A program made the translations under genes and the position numbers. A DNA stretch of 64,000 nt from Poa pratensis (taxonomy: Eukaryota; Streptophyta; Magnoliopsida; Poales; Poaceae): positions 18,476,877 to 18,540,876 of the forward strand of contig CAMZMU010000055.1 of assembly GCA_947311845.1 (NCBI GenBank), given 5' to 3'. Positions 32,751 through 43,208 of the stretch are shown in pieces. Below the pieces are notes generated by a model that saw only the letters and a program-made list of their open reading frames with translations, ran no database searches and had not been told where the DNA came from. Each line of letters opens with the position of its first letter. The first letter of the stretch is position 1.

Positions 32751-34949
32751 CGACCGCACACTTCTGCCGGAACACAAGAGGTTAGCATCCGACAGACAAT
32801 TCAATGCAACCAACGACACAAGAAAGCATCAAGTGCACCCGACAGATCCCTCAAAAACGGTCAACATATCATCGAGTCTTACCAGCGAACAGGAAATGCG
32901 CTCGTCGAATTTCTCCGTAAAAACTGGGAAATATTCGCATGGTGCCCAGCTGATATGCCAGGTGTCCCCAGGAGTTCGCCGAGCATTCTCTACAACTCAA
33001 GCCAGGATCTAGCCAGTCAAGCAAACTATGCGCCGTGTCTCCGATCCCAAAAGAGGTGCAATCGAGGCAGAAGTTGATAGGTTACTTGCTGCAAATTCAT
33101 TCGAGAAATCAAAAAGGCAGACTGGGTTGCTAACCCTGTACTGGTCGAAAAGAAGCACTCAGACACCCTGGATGTGTGTAGATTTTACAGCCCTAAACAA
33201 ATGCTGTCCAAAAGATCACTTTCCATTGCCACGAATCGATCAGATCATCGACTCAACAGCAGGATGCGCTCGGTTATCATTTTTGGATGCATATTCAGGA
33301 TACCATCAAATTCGGATGAAAGAAGAAGACGAAGACAAAACAGCATTCATAACCCCACTCGGGGTCTACTGCTACACAACCATGCCTTTCGGGCTCAAAA
33401 ACGCAGGCGCAACTTACCAGCGCATGATGCAAAACTGTCTACAAGAACAGATAGGACGCAATGTTCAGGTCTACGTCGACGACATCGTCATCAAGACTGA
33501 AAAGGAGGACACATTAATCAGTGATCTACAGGAGACATTCAAGAATCTCAATCGATACAACATCAAGCTTAACCCAAAGAAATGCACCTTCGGTGTCCCA
33601 GCTGGACAACTCTTGGGTTATTTGATATCTGCACGTGGAATCGAAGCAGACCCAGAAAAGATACAAGCTATACTCACAATGAAGAGACCTACCAAACTCC
33701 ATGAGGTACAGCAGCTAGCTGGTCGAGTAGCAGCACTCAGTCGATTCATCAGCAAACTAGGCGAAAAAGCACTTCCATTTTACAAATTGATGAAGAAAGC
33801 AGACAAGTTCGAGTGGACGGATGAAGCGGAAGCGCTTTCCTCGAACTCAAAAAGATGCTCACAAGTCCGCCAATCCTCGTAGCACCTAAGGAAAATGAGC
33901 CACTCTACCTATACATCTCAGCCACCAATCGAGTGGTCAGCACCGTGCTGGTGGTTGACCGCATGGAAGAAGGACATAGTCAAAGCATACAGAGGCCAGT
34001 ATATTACGTAAGTGAAGTTCTTTCCCCGTCCAAACAGCGGTACCCGCAATATCAGAAATTGGCGTACGCCGTATTTATGACATCAAGAAAGCTGGCGCAC
34101 TACTTCACAGAACACCCGATAACGGTGGTCAATAAGTCAGCGATTGGAGACCTCACAAACCCCAACGCAACGGGGCGAGTAGCAAAATGGCTCATCGAGC
34201 TGGGACCACTAGGAATCAAGTACGAACACCCGAAAGCCATCAAATCACAAGTCCTACCCGATTTTCATACCGAGTGGGTAGAAGCACAATTGCCAGGGGT
34301 GGACGTATCAAATTCTTGGACCATGTATTTCGATGGGTCCAAAAAGAATGAAGGAGCAGGAGCGGGCGTCATACTCATATCACCAAAAGGCGACAAACTG
34401 CGCTATATCTTGCAAATGGGTTTCGAGTTCCCATCAAATAACGAGGCCGAATACGAAGGTCTAATCCATGGCATGCGCATGGCAAAAGCCATGGGATGCA
34501 CTCGACTAATGATTTATGGCGACTCTAACTTAGTTGTGCAGCAAACAATGAAGGCCTGTGATGCAATCGCAGACAACATGATCGCTTATCGGGATTTGTA
34601 CAACATAATGGAGGGCAGCTTCGATGGCTGCGAACTACGACACGTAGAGAGAGAAAGCAATGAAGAGGCTGACAAATTAGCCAATATTGCTTCCACAAAA
34701 GCACCAGTCCCACCGGGCGTTTTCTTTGAACGAATAGAGCGTAGGTCAATCGACAAACGAACATCGACTACGACAGCAGCTACAGACAAGAGCAAAGCGC
34801 CAAGCACAGGGATCCTCCAATTGAGGTACTTCTCATTGAACCAATATGGACTCAACCTTTTCACGCATACATACTTCGCAATGAACTACCAGAAGATACA
34901 AATGAGGCCAGACGTGTCACTCGACGAGCAAAAGCATACACCATCATAA
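32751..34949 (+). pseudogene. RLG-B reverse transcriptase and dual RNase H, broken
   Basis: The RT begins near 32900 (FLRKNW, FAWCPADMPG in shifted frames). The finger and palm follow with CVDFTALNKCCPKDHFPLPR, FLDAYSGYHQIRMKEED and YVDD at 33472-33483. A first RNase H-like part (YYVSEVLSPSKQRYPQYQKL, about 34000) lacks the usual acidic site. The second RNase H starts near 34320 with YFDGSKKNEGAGAG, then NNEAEYEGLIHG, YGDSNLVVQ and NEEADKLANI, keeping all four acidic residues. There are shifts near 33105, 33830 and 34830. The position equivalent to the TAG in RLG-A and RLG-C reads CAG here (about 32896). Confidence 0.85.
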
Positions 34950-34957
34950 ACGGTGAG

Positions 34958-35977
34958 TTGTACAAACGCAGCACCTCAGGCATGTTCCAAAGATGCATTG
35001 CACTCGAAGATGGCAAGGATCTCCTTCGAGACATTCACGCCGGTACTTGCGGGCACCACGCGGGCAGTCGATCACTCGTAGCCAAAGCCTTCCGAGCAGG
35101 GTTTTACTGGCCTACAGCGCTAAGGGACACAGAGGACATAGTCAAAAGGTGCATTGGTTGCCAGAAGTTCGCTTCCAAGCCACATGCACCCGCATCAGCG
35201 CTAAAAACCATACCATTAGCATGGCCTTTTGCCCAATGGGGACTTGACATGGTGGGACCACTGAAGAAATCATCAAAAGGAGGTCATACTCACTTATTAG
35301 TGGCAGTCGACAAGTTCACCAAATGGATCGAAGCTATCCCCATCACAAGCTCAACAACTTCTACAGCAGTTCGTTTCATACAATCGATCATGTATCGATT
35401 TGGAGTAATGGATAGCATCATAACTGATAATAGTACAAACTTCACGGCGGAAGAGTTCAAATCCTTTTGCAAGGAACAAAACATCAAACTAAACTACGCT
35501 TCTGTGGCACATCCACAATCCAATGGGCAGGTCGAAAAGGCCAATGGACTCGTATGCAGTGGCATCAAAAAGAGACTCTTAGTACCACTAAAAAGGGAAG
35601 CAGTATTACCATCCGACGTTAAGTTTAATGCACCACGGGTAGAAGCATATGAAGAAAACGACGCAAACAAGGCACTCGAAGACGCATCCGATTTGCTGGA
35701 AGAAGCACGCAATACGGCTTTGGCACGGACAACCGTTTATCAACAAGACCTCCGCAACTACCATAGTCGTCGATTACGCACACGGTCCTTCATGGTGGGA
35801 GACTTGGTGCTGCGGGAGAAACAGAAGAAAGTCCATAAACTTGCATCACCATGGGAAGGACCTTACATCGTCACAGAAGTCATCGAAGGAGGAGCCTATC
35901 GATTGAAGAATGCAAAGACAGGCGAAGTAGCATCAAATCCATGGAACGTAGCGCACCTGCGTCGGTTCTATGCATAG
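34958..35977 (+). pseudogene. RLG-B integrase, with an internal deletion
   Basis: Integrase joins the cDNA to the target. The frame of 339 codons holds the HHCC finger (HAGTCGHH then CIGCQKFA), the first catalytic D in WGLDMVGPL, the second in IITDNSTNF and the E in SNGQVEKANGL. Compared with RLG-A and RLG-C, about 35 residues are missing between PLKR and EAVLPSDV (about 35600), where relatives have the WVEELPSVLWSLRTTPN stretch. NSTN replaces the usual NGTN next to the second D. The natural end NPWNVAHLRRFYA is kept. It is probably inactive because of the deletion. Confidence 0.85.
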
Positions 35978-36506
35978 ATTTCATAACATCTTATGTAATA
36001 GAGCATAATGTCAAAGAATCAGCAAGTTTCAGACGCACTCTTTTCCCTTACCAGGGTACCTAAGGGGACTGGAAGGTTTTAATGAGGCGGCTTGCTGATC
36101 ATACACATATTTCGAGTAAAGATACATGTTCCTCCATATTTCTCATGTATGCCTTTACCCCACTCAAAGCACTCGGGGGCTCGATCGTAAAAACATAAAG
36201 CATCAAAATACTAGCTTAAAAATCAATAAACACAATGACTTACAGCCCAATCGACATACTCGGGGGCTGGGTCAAACAGAAAACCTAGACCCCACTAGAC
36301 ATCCTCGGGGGCTGGATCAAACAGGATGCTCAAAACCCACTCAACACGCTCGGGGGCTGGTTCAAAAAGGAAACATAAACCCACTTGATAAACTCGGGGC
36401 TTGGCACAAATCAAAAAACACAGATATGGTCGACGTCAAGTGTGAAAACAACGTTCGAGTGGTGGGTTCGAGACTACAATCGAAGCAAGGATTCGACTAG
36501 CAAAAG

Positions 36507-36820
36507 GTACTCCCATGGGAGCATACCAAAAATTTGTTGCGATTGATCAAAAAATGAGCAAAATTATTGAGATTATCCTCTACTTCAAACGAAATAAAGC
36601 ATAATCTCGGGGGCTACTCCCATGGGAGCGCTGACGCGCTCCCATAGATTTCAAAGACAAAATATTTCGACTGACAAAAAGCAGTGTAGAAGGATGATTT
36701 GAGATTGTCCTCTATTGCAAGACAATAAACCACAATCTCGGGGGGCTACTCCCATGGGAGCGTTGTCGCGCTCCCATAGATTTCCAAAACAAGGTAAGAA
36801 AAATTCACTCGACTACAGAT
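36507..36820 (+). repeat. ~131-bp tandem units with a strong hairpin
   Basis: Two units begin near 36566 and 36697, with a partial unit to the left. Each carries a hairpin. The first is ATGGGAGCGC, loop TGAC, GCGCTCCCAT (36622-36645). The second is ATGGGAGCGT, loop TGTC, GCGCTCCCAT (36754-36777), with a G-T pair at the top of the stem. Related units occur in reverse orientation in RLG-A at 50876-51140. Confidence 0.85.
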
Positions 36821-37098
36821 TCGATTAAAATGCATTAAGTACTTCACAAATCAAAGAACCAAACTTCATAAATTCCCGGACTATGCCAATCGCAGATGTT
36901 TCGGATGTTGCATACGCAAATGCAAAGGTAAGACCCGCCGAGCAATCGAGATGGGCCGAGGGATGCTCCAACAGTGTTTTCCATGAAGTTTCCCGTGTCA
37001 ACAGACATGATGAAAATCCTGACGGACGCGTTAGGTATCAAAAGTTAAACTGCAGAACGAATCAGTAAGACCTACAACGGCTTGAGTCGAGTCTGTCC

Positions 37099-37500
37099 AG
37101 TATGTTCCAGCTTCGAGTCCGGGGACTCGAACCTGATTGAAGGCTAGTATGGTTTCGCCCAAATGTGCGGTTAACTGAGCTCAATTTTTGAGTGAATCAG
37201 GACTACTATGTCAATATCCCTAGGCAAAAGTTTCAAAAGTGTTCCAGCTTCGAGTCCGGGGACTCGAACCTGATTGTAGACTAGTATGGTTTCGCCCAAA
37301 TGTGCGGTTAACTGAGCTCGATATTTGAGTGAATCAGGCTTACTATGTCAATATCCCTAGGCATAATTTTTCGATTGCGTTCCAGGCTCGGGCCCAGGGA
37401 CTCGAGTCTGACTGAAGACTAGTAAGGTTTTTTGCTCAAAAAAGCAGTTAACTGAGCTCGATATTTGAGTGAATCAGGCCTACTATGTCAATATCTCTCG
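37099..37500 (+). repeat. three ~140-bp tandem units with a TTCGAGTC hairpin
   Basis: Units start near 37099, 37238 and 37378. Units 1 and 2 are almost identical; unit 3 is diverged. Each starts with a hairpin (TTCGAGTC, short loop, GACTCGAA in units 1 and 2) and ends with TACTATGTCAATATC. A related unit is seen in RLG-A near 50550 on the other strand. Confidence 0.9.
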
Positions 37501-37642
37501 ATTAGCATACACATACAATTGGAACAAATTAAAGCTCGAAGAACTACATCGGGTCAGAAGCGCAAGTTCAGAAGATTAGGACGTGCACGATGAAGGGAGC
37601 ACATGCTCGATTCTTCGAGTCAAGCAAGTACTCGGGGGCTAA

Positions 37643-38114
37643 TGACGAGGTTATACTCTGCGGGTACCCCAGCTTAGAGGTACCTGGTGCACGTGATGAT
37701 CAAAGAAGCCCAAAGATTAATCAAATCCCACGAAGGAAGGCCCGAGACGAGGAGTGCTTCCCAAGTTAGATCAAGTTATAGTCGGTTAGGACTTTCATAC
37801 ATGTAACCTTGGTCGGTAGTGTTTCCTGAGACCCGGCCTCCTATATAAAGGCTGGGAGGGTGATCGATCAAGGTAAGCAATCCATAGCCACCAAAACCTC
37901 GGCGAGATCAGCAACTCGCCGAACCCTTGTAACCTTCATATCCACATAATCAATACAGACAGGCAGGACGTAGGGGTTTTACCTCACTCGAGGGCCCTGA
38001 ACCTGGGTAAATCCCGCTTGTCAGCCATCGATTCCACCGATACTACGCGTTCTCTACCACACAATCAACCCTAGGTATAGCAACCATGGGACTTGCCAAG
38101 GGCACACCTCGACA
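37643..38114 (+). repeat. 3' LTR of RLG-B
   Basis: It starts TGACGAGG after the polypurine tract CTCGGGGGCTAA and ends CCTCGACA. Same length as the 5' LTR. Confidence 0.95.
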
Positions 38115-38344
38115 GTCTTCGCTATTGGGTTTTAGTCATTACGTGCACCAGGTACCCTCATGGTAGGGTACCCGAGATGTATACCCATGTCAGTAGCCCC
38201 CGAGTACTTGTCTGACTCGAAGAATCGGGCATGGACTCTTTCGTAAGTGCACGTCATATGCTTTGTATTCTGTATATCATAATTGGAATTCATGTATGAA
38301 TAGCACATGTTGGCTATGTCGAGTATTTCATCGACTGTGGTTTT

Positions 38345-38864
38345 TGTCGTCGTATCGGCATTTTGGATAGGAGACGGGGTCCTGCTAGCCGAGGGTGAAC
38401 GTAGGGCAAGAAGGTGGACGTCGTCAAGGTCGGGATTGTACACGGCGGTTTACCCAGCTTCAGGCACCACGGCGGTGGCGGTGCCCTACGTGCTGCTATA
38501 ATCACTATAAGGCAATATCGCCGTGAACAGGTTACAATGAGTTGGTTGTCTATCAAAGAGTTGCCCTAAAGGCGTCCCGAGGTCCAGCTTATATAGGCGG
38601 CTGGACCTAGGGTTACAAGGTGAATACGTATCCAGCAAGTATACGGAGTCCTAAACCTAGCCGGCAAGTATGCCGCCTTCCGTCTTGGTCTTGGTGGCTT
38701 CATGGGCTTCAGTCTTGGGCCTCCTCCTTGCCGGCATCCGCCTTCCTTGGTCGTCAGCTATCTGGGCCGCCCGGTAGGCAAAGCCTTCACCACCACTGCG
38801 GGCCACCCTGGACTAGCCGGATTGATCCATGCTGGTGATACCCCTAGTAGGTATATCCCCAACA
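38345..38864 (-). repeat. 3' LTR of RLG-C
   Basis: On the plus strand it starts TGTCGTCG and ends CCCCAACA. A polypurine tract (CAGGGGCTAA on the minus strand) adjoins it at 38865-38874. TATATAAG on the minus strand sits between GGTCCAGC (38581-38588) and GCTGGACC (38600-38607). Confidence 0.95.
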
Positions 38865-39404
38865 TTAGCCCCTGGGAGGGTTCGAGTTCTTCAGGCGCCG
38901 TCTTCTTTGTCGGCAACGTCCGCCTTGTCTTGTAAGCGTCTGAAGAGCTTGAAGCATTCCATAGTTGAAAGTAAGCGGCGGTCCGCCTAAAGTAGTCGGA
39001 CAACTTGCCGCCATCATGGGAAAGACGGCCTGACCATTGTCAGGAATCTTCCTGGCACCAGTCTTGTCAATTGACTAGGCTCGTCAAATGTTGACGGATG
39101 ACGCCATGCAGTCCACGACAGTTTGGACTTGGGCATGCGTCATGATGGTTTCTCCACCACGCACAGAAATCGGAGCGAGGCCGCAGACGCCGTTGCCACG
39201 ACGTGCAAATCGTGGGCACGTGGCGGAAATCTCGCGTCCCCCTAATTTTAGGCACGGATCTTGGCGCGTGGGGATAAATACCTCCAAAGGGCACATCGAT
39301 GCACTTCTTCCTCATTCGCACACCCACCGTGGCCTCCTCACCTTCCCGAGCTCAACTCCTCCTCGAACTCAACTCCGGCGAGCACGAGCAGCGCCCTCCC
39401 CCAA

Positions 39405-42400
39405 ATGGCGAGCACTCAGCAGGATGCGGCGGCGACGGCGGCACTGGCTGCGGCTCTTCGACCCCCGCCGGATCTGGATCTGTCCAGCGGCGGCGGCGGT
39501 GCCGCAGGCGCATCGATGACCTCTCCCGCGGCCACCGTGGCCACGGGCGGGGTTTCTACTTCTTCCCCAGCTCCGACGGCGCCTGCGACCGCCGCTCCAA
39601 CTTTTCCCCTCCCATCCCTCGCGGCTACCAGCTCAGAGGCCGCGGCGGAATCTGCCGCCGACGAGGATGACGACGTCGAGGAAGAGGAAGAGGCTGGAGA
39701 CCTGGGTTCCAGGTACTGGCTGCCGTCAGTTATGACGTCAGCATATCTGAAGGAACTGGAGGAAGGCGGATACATTCCGCCAAAGACGGAATGCTCCTGG
39801 AGGGTTCCAGGCGACGAGGCGGTGCCTGACCCCCAAGACGGCGAGCGTGTCATGTTGGCTTCGCATAGCCTTCGCGGTATGTCTCTGCCGCTTTCCGCCT
39901 TCTTCTTGGCGGTGCTTAGTTTTTATGGGCTGCAGCCACACAACATAGCGCCCAACAGTATTCTAGTGCTAGCCGGCTTCCAGGCTTTGTGCGAAGGGTA
40001 CTTAGGCATAGCTGCGTCCATAGAGCTGTTTAAGTACTGCTTCCTGTGCCGCCGGCAAACCATACCAGGCGGCCACCTAGCAACCTGCGGTAGTGTTACG
40101 TTCAACTGCCGCCAACCCGACTGGTACCCAAAAATACCATACATCGAGTCGGTGAAGCACTGGACCAGCACTTTCTTTTACTGCAAGGACATCCCGACAC
40201 CTGGCAGCACGCAAGGGATGCCAGCCTTCGTCAACGGTCCGCCAACCCACAAGGCTTGCTGGACAGCAAAGTGCCGCTCAGCAGCTTGCCGGAAGAACTT
40301 CGAGTTGCCGTTAGGCGGATCGAATTCTTGACGAAGACGATGTTGGCTCCACGACTTGACGGAGTTGACACCGTCATCTGCTGGGTGTCGAGGAAGATTA
40401 TGCCTCTCCGCCATCGCCCACTGAAGATGTGCGAGTACAAGGCGGACGACGCCGGCAACAGCACCCTTGATCAGGATGCCTTGGAGTACCGGCTTAGAGA
40501 GCTTATCAAGCCTCTGTCGGTGAAGGCGGCTGAAGGCGTCGCCATGTTCACTCATAACAACCCAGCCCCAGCGGTAAGTGAAAGCTACTTTGTTATTTCA
40601 CTAACATCCTTGCCCACTAGGTACTGAATTAATATTGTCTTGCTTCCTTTTCAGCTACAAACCTTGGGAGAGGACGAGCTGGCCCCAAACTGGTATGATA
40701 CAGGTGCCAGCAAGTCGAAGAAGCGCAAGCTGAGCTCCTCCACCAAGGATTTGGAGAAGAGGAAGAAGGCGGCCACCTCTGCCGACGCAGAGGATGAGAC
40801 CGTGGGGAACGTTCCCTTGAAGCGGTTAGCAAACTTTGGCTTCCCTGACTTGGATATTTTAATATGTTTGTGCTGACAAACTTGCATGTTTCTGCTTACA
40901 GAGGCAAGCCTACCATGCCCAAACTCCGCTCCAACTTGAAGATTGCTGCCGGCAGGGGCAAGCCACCACGTTCTTCTCCAGCTGCTGCGCCGACAACGCC
41001 CACAGTTGGCGTTCCCGTGGTTGTGTGCCAGGGAACGTACACAGCTGCCGGTACCGCAGAGGCGGCTACAGAGAAGATGGCGGGCAAGAAATCAGTTGCC
41101 GGCATAACTTTTTCCAAGACGGCTGAAGCTTCGGCTAGTGATGCCGCTCGATTTATCGCCATGAAGCAGGAGATGGATGACCAGATGGCGGCCGAACAAG
41201 GCGGATCGTCCACTCATCCTGGCTCCCAACCTGGCAAAGGGTTGCAAGACCCCCGGCAAACACTGAAGACCATGCGTGACGGTACCCGCAACTGGTACGC
41301 ACACATGGACGAACTCCACGACACCCTGCACGGACAACTTGAGGTAAAATAGCCTATGGTCCCAGCCCCCGAGCACTTTGGCGGCTGAAAAATTTAGCCG
41401 GCAAAGTGGTCTCGTTGACTAAATAGCGCTAACCATAATGTTGCTTTCGTGCATGCAGGCCGTTCTTGCTTCCAATCTTGAGCTATTTCGTGCTCAAGAG
41501 ATGAAGAAGAAGGAATGCGAGGAACTGCAGCAGGACGTGGAGTTGAAGAACGCCCAAATTGCGAGTTTGGAAGAAGCTCGCAAGAAGGATGAAGGTGACA
41601 AAGCTTTCTTTGCCTTCTTTTCGTCCGACTTCTTTTCCTTTTCCGACAAGTATTTTAGTCGTCTTTTCTTTTTATTTGTAGAATTATTAAACACTGCGCA
41701 AGATATTCTCAAGAACTCCACTGACATGCAAGCTTTGATGAACGAAGCTGCAGATCTTGCCGGGCTGGTGACCAAGCTGAAGGCGGATCACGCCAAGGAG
41801 CTGGATGATCGTGCGTTGGCTCATGCTGCCGAAGTTAGCAAGTTGACTGGACAACTTGAGGCCATGAGCAACAACCTTGACCAGGTGAACAAGAACGCCA
41901 AGGAGCAGCAGGACCAACTGTCAAAGGCGGTCCAGCTAGCCCAAGAAACGCTTGAGAACCATCTGGATGAGGTCAACGCCATCCACGACCATGTCTTGGG
42001 TATGCCTCCAGTCCTTCATTTTTGTCACCTTGCTTTCTTGATACTTGAAGCTGCAGTGTGTAACTTTGTGTTTGTGCAGTGCCGGCTGCTGGGAGATGAC
42101 CTGGCCACAACGCCGCGCCTTGCTCGGATCTTGAAAATTGGCGAAATCGTCAACCAGATTGTCGGCGCCGGCAAATCATTTGCCGCCAAGTTCTACCCTG
42201 GGGAAGACGGCGATCCCGTCATCTTCGATGCTCTGCCGGAGTTGCTGGAGAAGGCGACAGCTGAACACGACAACACACTACGCTCAGCAGCACGAGGCGG
42301 TGCCAAGTTGGCATTGGCGATGACGGCGGCGTGGTACCCGGAGGCTGATATTCATCAAGTCACCGAGTACTTCCCCACCGAAGACGAAAACAGCCAAACC

Positions 42401-42670
42401 ATCGTGATGCAGGACGTGCTGCGGTCTGTTCGCGGCTATGCGACCCGGGTTGCCAACATGGTTGACATCCGCAAGTTCTACAAGGAACACCCGGACCCGC
42501 ATGTTGCCGTTGCTGATCCCTCCTTGGCAGATCCTGAAGCTTCCCGCGGCGAAGAAGGCGAAGCCGGAACCGACAAGCGCAGCCCCAAGGATGGCGGAGC
42601 CAGCCCCAAGAATGCCGGCGTTAGCCCCCAGGATCTCTCCACCAGCTCTACGAAGGCGGCAATCCCTTAG
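39405..42670 (+). CDS. antisense extra ORF of RLG-C, Transposase_28-like, spliced, one frameshift
   Basis: It runs opposite to gag-pol between integrase and the 3' LTR, the place where Tat elements carry an antisense ORF. A TATA-like GGATAAATACC lies at about 39272. The ATG at 39405 begins MASTQQDAAATAALAAAL. Exons with GT..AG borders can be read at 39405-40573, 40655-40824, 40902-41343, 41459-41594, 41682-41999 and about 42080-42670; the last border does not keep frame. After an acidic region (DEDDDVEEEEEAGD) comes the core with HSLRGMSLPLSAFFLAVLSF, GLQPHNIAPNSIL and FQALCEGYLGI, as in the putative gypsy-type transposon family. The C-terminal half is coiled-coil-like. A 1-nt loss near 40265 breaks exon 1. 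Function unknown. Confidence 0.75.
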
Positions 42671-43208
42671 ACTTCCTCCTGCAAAGGCAGCACAAAACAC
42701 TGCGTTAATCTGTTAACGCATAAAACTTTATTTTGGGTTGTAAATATTTATGGGCCAACTTTTATGCTACACTTGGCGGTAGGCTTACTTAAGTGGCCCG
42801 CCTTAATATGTATCTCGCCTGCATGTTTAGCTTTTTCATATGTTGGCGGAACCTCATCTTAGTTACTTTAGCTGAGCCAACCAGGTGCAATACCAACTAA
42901 TTTAGACTCAGAGACCAAAGCCAGCATGTTGGTGCCAACGACATACTACTAGGCGACCCACATACAAACAGACAGATAAGCATATTAGGCGGTGCAAAGA
43001 TTGTTTGCGTTTTTTAGCCGGCAGACGGCAAATGTCAAAAAAGTTTGGACCTTAGCACGGAGCAAAACTTATTTTATTTGGTAACTTTTATGACAACAGA
43101 TATATGATTGCGAGAAAAGACAAAAGATGGCATGATCCCAAAACTGAATGAGCAAACCACAGACTTTTATTTCATAATCATATAGTACTTATTACAATGT
43201 GGAAATTG
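42671..43208. other. RLG-C spacer between antisense ORF and integrase ends
   Basis: The two converging ORFs end here. No gene is seen; the sequence is AT-rich and would hold the 3' ends of both transcripts. Confidence 0.6.

Larger units (their letters stand above)
35978..37642 (+). other. RLG-B 3' untranslated region
   Basis: No gene. The polypurine-like word CTCGGGGGCT recurs many times (for example about 36172, 36257, 36303, 36349, 36605, 36738 and 37631); the last copy is next to the LTR and is the likely primer. Two tandem arrays are listed separately. Confidence 0.75.
28797..38114 (+). mobile_element. RLG-B: Tat-lineage Ty3/gypsy element, complete ends, broken genes
   Basis: Two 472-bp LTRs (28797-29268 and 37643-38114) differ at roughly a dozen sites plus two indels by eye, suggesting an age near a million years at usual grass rates. 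The TSD is CTCTT on the left (28792-28796) and GTCTT on the right (38115-38119), one mismatch. The order is primer-binding site, gag, protease, RT, RNase H, second RNase H, integrase, repeat-rich 3' region, polypurine tract. At 9.3 kb it is shorter than its relatives and has no antisense ORF. It lies within the RLG-A LTR. Confidence 0.92.
28375..38192 (-). repeat. 3' LTR of RLG-A, interrupted by RLG-B
   Basis: The plus-strand left border TGACGAGGGTACACTC is placed by similarity to the LTR end of RLG-B; the right border CCCATGTCA abuts the polypurine tract. The LTR is 28375-28796 plus 38120-38192, about 495 bp once the insert is removed. On the minus strand TATTTAAA (28656-28663) sits between CCCAGCC and GGCTGGG, the probable core promoter. 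Confidence 0.75.

Noticed and set aside
37110..37135. tRNA-like T-arm (GGTTCGAGTCC on the minus strand) as a tRNA gene
   Set aside because: No acceptor, D or anticodon arms can be folded around it; it is part of a 140-bp tandem repeat.
38620..38838. 72-codon frame, also present identically at 50195-50413, as a duplicated gene
   Set aside because: Both are inside the two LTRs of RLG-C; the identity is LTR identity.
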